From Dactylonectria macrodidyma (taxonomy: Eukaryota; Ascomycota; Sordariomycetes; Hypocreales; Nectriaceae), in contig JAGMUV010000006.1 of assembly GCA_020744425.1 (NCBI GenBank), positions 2,294,001 to 2,358,000 of the forward strand: a DNA stretch of 64,000 nt. Reading direction: 5' to 3'. Of this stretch, positions 37,301 through 48,512 are shown in pieces. How positions within the stretch are numbered: the first letter of the stretch is position 1; every line of letters starts with the position of its first letter. A program made the translations under genes and the position numbers. The notes under the pieces are model-generated. The model did no database searches. It was not told the DNA's origin and saw nothing but the letters and a program-made list of their open reading frames with translations.

Positions 37301-37680
37301 ACGTCGAGTCATTTGGAGGGCCAGCCAGTTTTGGCGGGGATCTTGTCCATCGTGGGGATGATCACTATCGCCAATTTTTTTTTTCTTATCTGGAGCGCGC
37401 CACTTGCTTTGGGCCGATGCCGGCAGAGATGCTTCGACAACTAGCCACCTTTTGACCCATGGATCCCTCAGAAGACGAATACGCCAGAATTGCCAAGTCC
37501 GATTGATGTATTTTTGCTCTTTGACCATGTTTGTGCATTTTGAGGCTCTGTGCCATGCTAATCTGCTCCGCTTCGCCAGATCTCCGCTAAGAGTGGCACT
37601 CGCTGCTCTCAACGAGGTGCCCCGCGATCCTCCGACCCCCACCAACCCCCACCAACCCCACCTTAACCTGGTCGCCTAGC
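31317..37680. other. 6.4-kb gene-free region between APC15 and GLT1
   Basis: This region lies between two divergent genes. No frame has a recognisable domain; the longest (minus strand 35295-36056, 253 codons) is Arg/Pro/Cys-rich and looks like non-coding GC-rich sequence. The part 36490-36600 is a CT-rich tract followed by GTAAGT at 36654, which may mark a distant transcription start and a leader intron for GLT1. No repeats of note. Confidence 0.5.
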
Positions 37681-40600
37681 ATGGGCCTAACCGAGGAATT
37701 TGACGACCGACAGACCCATATCGACGCCGAGCAACAAACCTATAGTCCATTCGAGTACCAGATTGAGAACAATGACTCTTGGGCTGGTGCGCTGCCGGTG
37801 AAGCAGGGTCTTTATGATCCTTCTCTCGAGAAGGATGCCTGTGGTGTCGGTTTTGCCTGGTAAGTTGAATCTTATGCGGCAATGGCGTTGGCTAACATAA
37901 TACAGCCACATCAAGGGCAAGCCTAGCCACAAGATTGTCAGCGATGGTAAGTCTCCTGACTGTTCGCAATGACTAGAAACTGACCATTTGAAGCACGAAA
38001 CCTCCTGTGTAATATGACTCACCGTGGTGCCGTGGGTTCAGATGCTCGAGATGGCGACGGTGCTGGTGTCATGACATCTATCCCCCACCGATTCTTCATC
38101 AAGAACTTTGAAAAGGAGGAGGGCATTAAGCTGCCCCCTCTAGGCCAGTACGCTGTGGGAAACTTGTTCTTCAAGCCCGACGAGGAGACTCTTGACGAGT
38201 CGAAGAGGCAGCTGGAAGATGTTGCCGACTCATTGGGCCTCCGAGTTTTGGGATGGCGACGACCCCCCGTCGACTCGACCCTTCTTGGACCCGCTGCCAA
38301 GTCACGCGAGCCCATCATCCTTCAGCCCTTTGTGGTCCTCGCCTCTGTCTATGGCACTGGCGATGCTCCCGAGAGCACCGACGCAGACACCTTTGACGAC
38401 CGCCAATTCGAGCGACAGTTGTACATTCTGCGAAAGCGTGCTACCCAGAGCATTGGTCTGCACAACTGGTTCTATATCTGCTCCTTGTCCAACAAGAACA
38501 TTGTGTACAAGGGCCAGCTTGCCCCTGTTCAGGTTTACTCCTATTACCACGATCTGGTCAACGCAGACTATGAGGCTCACTTTGCCCTGGTGCACTCTCG
38601 GTTCTCGACCAACACCTTTCCCTCATGGGATCGCGCTCAGCCCCTGCGATGGGCCGCCCACAACGGTGAAATTAACACGTTGCGAGGAAACAAGAACTGG
38701 ATGCGCGCTCGCGAGGGTGTCATGCAATCCGACATTTTCAAGGATGAGCTTGAACACATGTACCCCATTGTCGAGGATGGTGGCTCCGATTCCGCCGCTT
38801 TTGACAATGTTCTGGAGCTTCTGACCATCAACGGTGTCCTCTCCCTTCCCGAGGCCGTCATGCTGATGGTTCCCGAGGCATGGCAGGGCAACCAAGACAT
38901 GGACCCCAAGAAGGCTGCATTCTACGAGTGGGCGGCTTGCCAGATGGAGCCCTGGGACGGCCCTGCTCTCTTCACCTTTGCCGACGGCCGCTACTGTGGT
39001 GCCAACCTCGATCGAAACGGTCTCCGACCTTGCCGATTCTACGTCATGGACGACGACCGCATCATCTGTGCCTCTGAAGTCGGTACCATTCCCGTCGAGC
39101 CCGAGTCCGTCATCCAAAAGGGTCGTCTACAGCCCGGTCGAATGCTCTTGGTCGATACTCAGGCCGGTCGTATCATTGACGACAAGGAGCTAAAGGAAGC
39201 CGTCGCCAGCCGACAGGACTTCCGCGCTTGGCTTGATAGTGAATTGATTACCCTGCCCAAGGTCCTCGAGACTGCGGAGCAGACCAAGGATCTCGCACCC
39301 AAGTTGGATGGCAAGACCCTCCAGACTGACCCCTATCTGCTCTCCTTTGGCTACACCCATGAGCAGGTTAGTTTGATTCTCGCTCCCATGGCTGCTGATG
39401 AGAAGGAGGCCCTGGGCTCCATGGGTAATGATGGCCCTCTGGCCTGCCTGACCCAGGCCCCTCGCCTCCTCTATGACTACTTCCGCCAGCTCTTTGCCCA
39501 AGTCACTAACCCTCCCATCGACCCCATCCGAGAGTCTATTGTCATGTCTCTGGAGTGCTACGTTGGTCCTCAGGGCAACTTGCTTGAGATGGATGCCTCC
39601 CAGTGCGGTCGTCTCTTGCTTCCCAGTCCCATCCTCTCCATCCAGGAGTTCAATGCCATCAACACCATGTCTGATACCTACTCCAAGTGGACTGTCAAGA
39701 CTATTGACTTGACCTTTCCCAAGTCTGAGGGTGTCCAGGGCTACCTGACCCACCTCGACTACATTTGCAATGAGGCCACTGCTGCCATTGAGGCCCACGA
39801 TCGTATCATCGTGCTCTCCGACCGAAACACCAGCGCCGACCGCGTCCCAGTCTCTGCCGTCTTGGCTTCCGGTATGGTCCATCACCATCTTGTCAGCAAC
39901 AAGTGGCGATCGATGGTTGCCCTCGTCGTCGAGACTGCTGAGGCCCGTGAAGTGCACCACATGTGTGTACTCCTCGGTTATGGTGCTGATGCTGTGAACC
40001 CCTACCTTGCCATGGAGTGCATCCTTAAGCTGAACCGTGAGGGTCTCATCAAGAAGAAGCTCTCTGACGATGTCCTCATTCGCAACTACAAACACTCTTG
40101 CGATGGTGGTATTCTCAAGGTTATGAGCAAGATGGGTATCTCTACCCTCGCCTCATACAAGGGTGCCCAGATTTTCGAGGCTCTCGGTCTCGACGAGGCC
40201 GTCGTGGAGCGATGCTTCAGGGGTACTGCCTCTCGTATCCAGGGTGTCACCTTTGAGCTTGTTGCCGAGGAGGGATTCCGATTCCACGAGCGTGGTTTTC
40301 CCTCTCGCTACACTGTCGGCATTTCTGGCCTTCCAGAGTCTGGCGAGTACCACTGGCGTGATGGCGGCGAGCCTCACGTCAACGACCCCACTTCCATTGC
40401 CAACATCCAGGACGCCGTTCGCACCAAGAACGATAAGTCTTACGAGGCTTACTCGCGATCTGAGTATGAACAGATCAAGTCATGCACTCTGCGTGGTCTC
40501 TTGGATTTCAAGTTTGACGACTGCACTCCCGTGCCCATCGATCAGGTCGAGCCCTGGACCGACATTGTCCGCCGATTCTGTACCGGTGCCATGTCCTACG

Positions 40601-43600
40601 GCTCTATTTCTATGGAGTCTCACTCTACTCTGGCTGTTGCTATGAACCGTCTCGGCGGCAAGTCCAACACTGGTGAGGGTGGTGAGGATCCCGAGCGAGC
40701 TGAGCGCCTGCCCAACGGCGACACCATGCGCTCGGCCATCAAGCAAGTTGCCTCTGGTCGATTCGGTGTCACTTCTGCCTATCTTGCCGACTCGGATGAG
40801 CTGCAGATCAAGATGGCTCAGGGCGCCAAACCCGGCGAGGGTGGTGAGCTTCCCGGCCACAAGGTGTCCAAGTCAATTGCCCGAACCCGTCACTCTACTC
40901 CTGGAGTCGGTCTGATCTCGCCTCCTCCTCACCACGACATTTACTCCATTGAGGATCTCAAGCAGCTGATCTACGATCTGAAGTGCTCGAGCCCCCGATC
41001 CAGAGTCTCTGTCAAGCTCGTGTCTGAGGTCGGTGTCGGCATCGTCGCCTCTGGTGTCGCCAAGGCCAAGGCCGACCATATCCTGATCTCTGGTCACGAT
41101 GGTGGCACTGGTGCCTCGCGATGGACTGGTATCAAGTACGCTGGTCTTCCCTGGGAGCTGGGTCTCGCCGAGACTCACCAGACTCTGGTCCTCAACGATC
41201 TCCGTGGTCGTGTCGTTGTCCAGACCGACGGTCAGCTCAAGACTGGTCGCGATGTCGCCATTGCCTGTCTCCTCGGTGCTGAGGAATGGGGCTTTGCTAC
41301 CGCTCCTCTCATCGCCATGGGCTGCGTCTTTATGCGCAAGTGCCACTTGAACACTTGCCCGGTGGGTATTGCTACCCAGGATCCCGAGCTGCGCAAGAAG
41401 TTTACTGGCACTCCCGAGCATGTCATCAACTTCTTCTACTACGTGGCCAACGAACTCCGAGCCATCATGGCTCAGCTTGGTTTCCGCACCATCAACGAGA
41501 TGGTGGGTCACGTCGAGGTCCTTCGCATGCACGACGACCTGCGAACCAACAAGACTGCCAACATTGACTTGTCTCTTCTCTTGACCCCGGCTCACAAGCT
41601 CCGACCTGGTGTCGCCACCTTTAACGTTCGCAAGCAGGACCACAAGCTCTACGTCCGACTCGACAACAAGTTGATCTCCGAAGCCGAATTGACCCTTGAC
41701 AAGGGTCTCCCTTCGAGAATCGAGTGCGACATTGTCAACACCGACCGAGCTATGGGTACGTCCCTTTCATACCACATCTCCAAGCGCTACGGCGAGGCTG
41801 GTCTCCCCTTGGACACTGTCCACGTCAATATCAAGGGCTCCGCCGGTCAGTCATTTGGTGCTTTCCTGGCTCCCGGTGTTACGCTGGAGCTTGAGGGTGA
41901 TGCCAACGATTACGTCGGCAAGGGCCTGTCGGGTGGTCGTCTGATCATTTACCCTCCCCGCAACGCCGTCTTCAAGGCTGAGGAGAATGTCCTCATCGGA
42001 AACGTCTGCTTGTACGGCGCCACCACCGGATCTTGCTTCTTCCGCGGTGTGGCCGCCGAGCGTTTCGCCGTCCGAAACTCGGGTGCCATCGCTGTCGTCG
42101 AGGGTGTCGGTGACCACTGCTGTGAGTACATGACTGGTGGCCGCGTTCTCGTTCTCGGCAACACTGGCCGCAACTTTGCGGCCGGCATGTCTGGTGGTAT
42201 CGCCTACGTCCTGGATGTCAACCACGACTTCCACTCCAAGCTCAACACGGAGATGGTCGAGTCCGGGCCTGTTACAGACCTCACCGAGATTGCCTTCCTC
42301 CGCGGTCTCATCGAGGACCACCACCACTACACTGGATCTGAGCGTGCGGCTCGCATCCTGGTTGACTTTAACCGGGCTCTCCCTCGCTTCATCAAGATCC
42401 TCCCCGTTGACTACAAGCGCGTCCTGGAAGAGGAAGCCGCCAAGGCCGCCGAAGCCAAGCGCGCCGAGTACTACCTCCCCGCCGTGTCTGGAGTCCACAC
42501 CAAAAAGGCCGACAAGGCTGCCAAGCTCCTGGACCTGGAGGAAGCCGTTGGCGACAATGCTGCCGAAAAGAAGCGCGCCCTGGTGCTTGACAAGACCAAG
42601 GGTTTCATGAAGTACAAGCGCCGCGCCGAAAAGTACCGACCCGTCACCACCCGTCTCAAGGACTGGGCCGAGCTCAGCTCTCGCCTGGAGGAGGACGAGC
42701 TCAAGTACCAGTCTGCTCGCTGCATGGACTGCGGTGTCCCATTTTGTCAGTCCGAGACCGGATGCCCCATCTCCAACATTATTCCCAAGTGGAACGAGTT
42801 GGTATTTCAAAATCAGTGGAAGGATGCTCTCAACCGTCTGCTCATGACCAACAACTTCCCCGAGTTTACTGGCCGTGTGTGCCCGGCTCCTTGCGAGGGT
42901 GCTTGCGTTCTCGGCATCAACGAGGATCCCGTCGGCATCAAGTCGATCGAGTGCGCCATCATCGACCGTGGTTTCGAGATGGGTTGGATGGTTCCTCGCC
43001 CTCCTCAGGTACGCACCGGCAAGACTGTTGCCATTATCGGTTCCGGTCCCGCCGGTCTGGCCTGTGCTGACCAGCTCAACCGCGCTGGACACAGCGTGAC
43101 CCTCTACGAGCGTGCTGACCGTCTCGGTGGTCTGCTCATGTACGGAATCCCCAACATGAAGCTCGACAAGCGCATCGTCAAGCGCCGTACCGACTTTATG
43201 GCTGCCGAGGGCATCAACTTTAAGACTGGTGTTGCCATTGGTGAGGATGGCAACCCTTCACTCAACGACCTCCGGGCTGAGTACAATGCCGTCGTCATTG
43301 CCACTGGTGCTACCGTCGGCCGTGACCTCCCCATCAAGGGTCGTGAGCTTGAGGGCATTCACTTTGCCATGGAGTTTTTGCACAAGAACACCAAGTCTCT
43401 GCTTGACTCTGAGCTCGCAGATAACACATACCTTTCTGCCAAGGACAAGCACGTTGTTGTCATTGGTGGTGGTGATACTGGCAACGATTGCATCGGAACT
43501 TCGCTCCGCCACGGCGCCAAGTCCGTGACCAACTTCGAGTTGCTTCCTCAGCCTCCGCCAGAGCGTGGTCGTGACAACCCCTGGCCCCAGTGGCCTCGCA

Positions 43601-44158
43601 TCTACCGCGTGGACTACGGACACACTGAGGTCCGTCAGCACACCGGAAAGGATCCCCGCGAGTACTGCATCATGTCCGAGGAGTTTATGGACGACGGTAC
43701 AGGCAAGGTCAAGGGCATCAACACTATTCGCGTGGAGTGGACCAAGTCTCCTAGCGGTGGCTGGGACATGAAGAAGGTGGAGGGATCCCAGCAGTTCTTC
43801 CCTGCTGATCTCGTCCTCCTTGCCATGGGTTTCCTCGGACCCGAGGCTCGCGTTCTCGGTGATGAAATCGAAAAGGATGCTCGCAAGAATGTCAAGACTG
43901 CTCATGGCAAGTACAGCACCAACCTCGACGGCGTGTTTGCCGCTGGTGATGCCCGCCGCGGACAGTCCCTCATTGTCTGGTAAGTTTTCAAGCATTCCAC
44001 GTTTCAAGACTCAACTAACACCTTCAAGGGGCATCAACGAGGGTCGCCAGTCTGCTCGCGAGATTGATTTGTACCTGGAGCAGTGCACTAGCCTGCCCGT
44101 CACTGGTGGTATTGTCAAGCACACTGCACAGGAGATTTTTAGCCAGGTCAAGGCGTAA
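37681..44158 (+). CDS. GLT1: Glutamate synthase (NADH/NADPH-GOGAT), single-chain
   Basis: Exons are 37681-37859, 37906-37946, 37994-43979 and 44029-44158, giving 2,111 residues, close to Neurospora and yeast GOGAT. A propeptide of 53 residues precedes Cys54 (KDACGVGF), the nucleophile of the class II glutaminase domain, exposed after processing. The central and FMN-binding domains follow (GHDGGTGASRWTGIKYAG). The 3Fe-4S cluster cysteines are C1184, C1190 and C1195 (CVFMRKCHLNTCPVG). The beta-type part begins near 1590, with ferredoxin-like cysteines C1650, C1653, C1658 and C1664, an FAD dinucleotide fold at about 1753 (VAIIGSGPAGLA) and an NAD(P)H fold at about 1894 (VVVIGGGDTGND). The enzyme makes two glutamates from glutamine and 2-oxoglutarate and works with glutamine synthetase in ammonium assimilation. 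The last intron interrupts the conserved LIVWGINEGRQSA motif and is essential. Confidence 0.98.
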
Positions 44159-44680
44159 ATTAGAACAAGGTGGTGTTTTGGTGGCAATGGTTCATTTCTC
44201 TCTTCACAGGGCAGTTAAATGGAAGAAAAGGACTGAAGATACCTGACTATTGGGAATTTCGGTTGCGCAAAAGGGGTTGCGGATTGTTTACTCGTTTGTT
44301 ATACCAATTTGTAGATGTTTGGGGTTCGATAGGATAGCATTGCTTTTCAATATTGGTTAAGATATTTACTGAATCATGGAGATGTTGAGTCTCGTGCGCA
44401 GTGTGATTTCGAATGTGTGCCATTCCTCTAGCTGCCCTTGGAGGCTCAGATTGGAATAAGCGACGTTGTTGGAGTGTGAATTCGCTCACGTGCGGTTGAT
44501 GAAGTCACTGCTGATATCTGAGTGGAGGAAGATGTGTGATTAGTGCTTGACGGATGGAAGCTAGGTGTCGATTGGGGTTAGACGCGGGAGATGGACGATT
44601 ATTTGTCTCATTCGGGGAGTTGACCGAGACAAAGCCCAGCTCAGATGCTTTCATGATTGTGTGTAAACACCAGGTACGTG
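44159..44680. other. 3' flank of GLT1 with a CACGTG box
   Basis: About 520 bases between the GLT1 stop and the inverted-repeat element; contains CACGTG at 44487-44492 (context CTCACGTGCGG). No gene. Confidence 0.55.
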
Positions 44681-44972
44681 CGGAGGACCATCTCAAAAGT
44701 CTTTGCCAACGCGCAAGCCACATTTTGCTTTTTCTTATCAAAAGAACATTAGGTACATCATATAAATACTAGTACTAAAAGAGGCCCTATATTATAGCGC
44801 ACTTAGCCTACTAGCTAGCTCTAATTTAGGTCTGAGATCACTAAAGCTACAGCAGATATAGCAGATATTAGCCTGTAGCAATATGAGGGTAGATGTACTG
44901 TTAAGTACCTAGCAAGGATTCGAGGGTGTGACGTCCTTAGCGTGGGCAAAAGACTTTTGAAATGGCCCTCCG
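44681..44972. mobile_element. MITE-like element with 32/33-bp terminal inverted repeats
   Basis: The left end 44681-44712 begins CGGAGGACCATCTCAAAAGT and the right end 44940-44972, read on the minus strand, begins CGGAGGGCCATTTCAAAAGT. The arms agree except for three substitutions and one single-base indel. The 227 bases between them are markedly AT-rich compared with the surroundings (TATA-like and CTAGCTAGC stretches) and have no coding capacity. Size, inverted ends and AT-rich core fit a non-autonomous DNA transposon (MITE). I do not see a clear target-site duplication, so the exact ends are uncertain by a few bases. Confidence 0.75.
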
Positions 44973-46080
44973 TAGTAGAACCGCTAAAGAGTCTGAGGGA
45001 TAGATAACAGTGAAATCACGGGGTTTCTATTGCTGTGGGATTGGATAGCGCTGGAGTAAACAGAAACGAAGTCGGCAGTGAGTTCACGTGCGTCAAGTTA
45101 TTCGCAGGGATCAATCCCGTTCTGGTGCAGATTTTACTAGCACAGCTGAGACTTGCCTGTATCTTGAGGAATCAGGTTAATTACATGCCTACCCGCTGCG
45201 TCACTAGCCCACTTGAAAGCGCCCTGGAACGCACGTGCGGCACGCCTGCTTCTGATAGGACAATGGCACGGCCTCGACCCTTGAAGTCTGGACCCTCTTT
45301 CAGCCAGAGCTTTGCTCTCAGTGGTAGATAGGTGTACTGAAGATGGAGAATGGCAGGGCTTTGTAGTTTTTTGAGACACAGCGTCGCAAGTAACATGGCC
45401 GACACGACGCGGTAGATGATGCCGTGGGAGAGGCGCCACCTGCAATGCGAGGTCGGGACTGATGCGCATCATGGAAACCTACCAAAACTAGGCTCGAGCT
45501 ACACTGTTACAGCACGCACAGTGGTCAGCGGTAGGTTTAGGCGGGGCCGCTGCAGGTCACTGGCGTCAAGCTTGCGAGGGAGCTCAGCTGTGCAACGCCT
45601 GTGGTTCCTGGTATCCCCTGTAGCTCCGCCCATGTATCCCCTGTGGTTCCCTTTAGGTATCCCCTGTGGTCCCTTCCGGTTTCCGTCTTCTCCACTGCAC
45701 CACCTACCTCTCCACTACCCTCAGCCATTTCACATTTGCCCTTTGTCTCTCATCTCGTGGAGAATCTAGTAACCCGTCCGACTGCCACTTGCAAACTGTG
45801 GGACCAAGGTTTGAGCAAATCCCTCCATTGCATCGTCTACTCGTCCTCGTCTCCCTTGGAACATTTGTCGTCTCCTCTCCCGCTGTCTACTGTTGTCTCG
45901 CCGTCATCGCTCTGCTCTTGACATCCACATCATCATTGTGTCATTCATTCTGGTCCCAACCACAACAACAATACAACCTGACCACCACCGCCTCACCCAC
46001 ACGCGCGCACCTGGTCTCGTATCTCGCTGCAGTCGCCGAGCCTCATTGTTACGTGGCAGCGAAACGCATCCTCGTTCACC
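44973..46080 (+). promoter_or_regulatory. VTC4 upstream region with two CACGTG boxes, a 23-bp tandem repeat and CT-rich leader
   Basis: CACGTG boxes lie at 45085-45090 (TTCACGTGCG) and 45232-45237 (CGCACGTGCGG). The second resembles the preferred site of Pho4/NUC-1 bHLH regulators of phosphate genes. Three direct copies of a 23-base unit beginning GTATCCCCTGT start at 45611, 45634 and 45657. From about 45690 to 46080 the plus strand is CT/CA-rich, as expected for the transcribed leader of VTC4. The regulatory role is inferred. Confidence 0.5.
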
Positions 46081-48512
46081 ATGCGTTTCGGCAGGACCCT
46101 CCGCGAGTCCGTCTACCCGCAATGGAAGGACAAGTACATTGACTACACCAAGCTCAAGAGCTTGCTCCGTGAGGACTACTCTGCTGATGATGATGCCCAA
46201 CAACCCTGGACTGCTAGCGATGAGGAGCGTTTCTGTGATGAAATTTTCAATGTCCAGCTTGACAAGGTCGCCCAGTTCCAAGAGCAGCGAATGACTGCTC
46301 TCAAGCAACGCGTCGATTCGGCCTTTGATAAGCTCAAGGAGCTGGCCCCCGAACCTGCCCCCGAGCCCGCCACAGACGATGCCGATGCCAGCGCCAGTGC
46401 CAAAGCCGAGCCCCCTCGACCAAAGGGCGACATTTCCGCCTCTCGCCTCCGCGCCCTGGAGACTGAGCTCGACGACATAACAAACGAGGTCCGCGAATTA
46501 AAAAAGTACAGCAGCATCAACTATACCGGCTTTCTCAAGATTGTCAAGAAGCACGACCGCAAGCGAGGTGATCGATACAAAGTCCGTCCCATGATGCAGC
46601 TCAGTCTGTCTCAGCGCCCTTTCAACTCGGAGCAGGGCTACTCGCCTCTCCTCAATAAGCTCTCCATCATGTACTTTGCCATTCGCCAGCAGCTCGAGGA
46701 AGGCACTGATCAGCTTCCCCCGTTGGATCTCGAGACGCAGGGCGAGACCCACAATGGCGAGCGTTACACATCTCACAAGTGTACGTCATTGTTTTCTAGT
46801 CAATGGGAGCCAATCCGCTAACACAGCCTGTAGTCTGGGTTCACCCCGATAACCTCCTCGAGGTCAAGACGGTCATCCTTCGACACCTTCCCGCGCTCGT
46901 CTACAGCGAGCAAGCTGCCAAGGAACTCGACGGCAACGATTCCCCTACTATCACCTCGCTCTACTTTGACAGTCCCAAATTCGATCTATACAGCGAAAAG
47001 GTCAATCGCAAATCCGAAGCCTCATCCTTGCGCATACGTTGGTATGGGCCGCTGGCTTCCCGCCCGGAGATTTTTATCGAGCAAAAGACGTTGGACGCCA
47101 AGGGCGAGAGTCAGGAGCACAAATTCACAATCAAAGACAAGTATGTCAAGACGTTTCTCGACGGCAACTACAAGATGGAAAAGGCCGTCCAAAAGATGAA
47201 GAGACAAAGCTACTCCGTGGAGCAACGAGATGCCTTTCAAAAGACTGTGACGATGATTCAGGATTTTGTGCAGCAAAAAGGCCTCAGCCCTGTTCTCCGA
47301 GCCAACTACGTCCGAACCGCATTCCAGAGGCCCGCTGACGATCGCATCCGTATCGCCATCGACACCGACGTTGCCTTTATTCGCGAGGACACGCTGGACC
47401 AAGACCGTCCTTGTCGCGACCCCAACGAGTGGCATCGTCTCGATATCGACGACAGCGAAATGTCATACCCTTTCAAGAAGATGAATCAAAGCGAGGTCAA
47501 TCGTTTCCCATATGCCCTGTTGGAGATTAAGCTTAAGGAGGACGGTCACCGAAAGCGGCCCTCTTGGATTGAGGATCTCATGTCGTCCCACCTCGTTCAC
47601 TCTACCCCTCGATTCTCCAAGTTTGTCCACGGCGTGGCATCCCTGTTTGAGGACTACGTCAACAACCTACCTTTTTGGCTCAGCGACTTGGAGACGGATA
47701 TCCGTAAGGACCCACAGGAGGTGTTTGCAGAAGAGGAGCAGCGCCGTGCCCAGCGAGCCGAGGACGTCATGGCCGTGGGTAGTCTCATTGGTGCCAAGTC
47801 GGGATCATACAAGGCAGCGCAAAGCTCGCCCGTGGCTAAGTCGTACCTGGCGGATCGCATGGCAAAGGACTCGTTGTCACAATCGCTCAACCAAAGACTG
47901 CGACCGAGCAACGGCGAAGAGGTAGGAGAGAGTAGTAGTGCCCGAACGGAAGAGCCCGAGAGGGGCTACGGAGCTCTTTCATCGGTGCTCCCTGGATTCT
48001 CGCTGTCCAAATACTCTAAGGCCAAGAGAGCCTCTGCAGCGTTGCCAGAGGGCGTTACGAAGCCAACCGAGTGGATCAAGAACAAGGGCGAGCTCAAAGT
48101 CGAACCCAAGGTCTGGCTGGCCAACGAGCGAACGTTTCTCAAATGGCAGCACATTTGCATCCTCCAGGGAGGTCTGGCTATCAGCCTGTACACGGCAGCT
48201 GGAAAAAACACTTTGGCCGAGATTATGGGCGTCATTTACGTTTTGATTGCCATCTTCGCGGGACTTTGGGGCTACGGGATGCTCCGGACCCGACGAAGCA
48301 TGATTGTGGAGCGAAGCGGCAAAGATTTTGATAACATGATTGGTCCCATCATTATCAGTTTCTCCTTGATAGTGGCTCTGATTCTCAACTTTTTCTTCGC
48401 AGTAAGTTTGCATCCATCGTAAGAAGAAGAGTGCTAACTCTACACGCAGTATCGGGAAGCATTTGGGCGAATGAATGATGGACCAAGTGGATCTGGGATC
48501 GAGGAGCTATGA
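46081..48512 (+). CDS. VTC4: Vacuolar transporter chaperone 4, polyphosphate polymerase
   Basis: Exons are 46081-46780, 46834-48401 and 48450-48512 (introns 53 and 48 nt), giving 776 residues. An N-terminal SPX domain (1 to about 175) starts MRFGRTLRESVYPQWKDKYI and carries the lysine surface K153, K156, K157 (FLKIVKKHDRK) that senses inositol pyrophosphates. The VTC tunnel domain (about 235-520) keeps the residues of catalytic Vtc4: R300 and R302 (SSLRIRWYG), K318 (FIEQKT), E464 and K466 (ALLEIKLK) and K496 (PRFSKF), with the same 32-residue E-to-K spacing as in yeast Vtc4. A C-terminal DUF202-type domain with three membrane helices follows (ICILQGGLAISLYTAA; IMGVIYVLIAIFAGLWGYGM; MIGPIIISFSLIVALILNFF). 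It makes polyphosphate from ATP and moves it into the vacuole. The intact catalytic set argues against Vtc2/Vtc3. Confidence 0.95.

Noticed and set aside
41851..43092. Minus-strand frame of 413 codons
   Set aside because: Exact antisense shadow of GLT1 coding sequence with biased codon use; GLT1 is certain.
37681..44158. A fusion or split of glutamate synthase as something unusual
   Set aside because: Single-chain GOGAT of about 2,100 residues is the normal form in ascomycetes.
45035..45331. Possible small gene between the MITE-like element and VTC4
   Set aside because: Frame of 98 codons without features; region better explained as VTC4 promoter.
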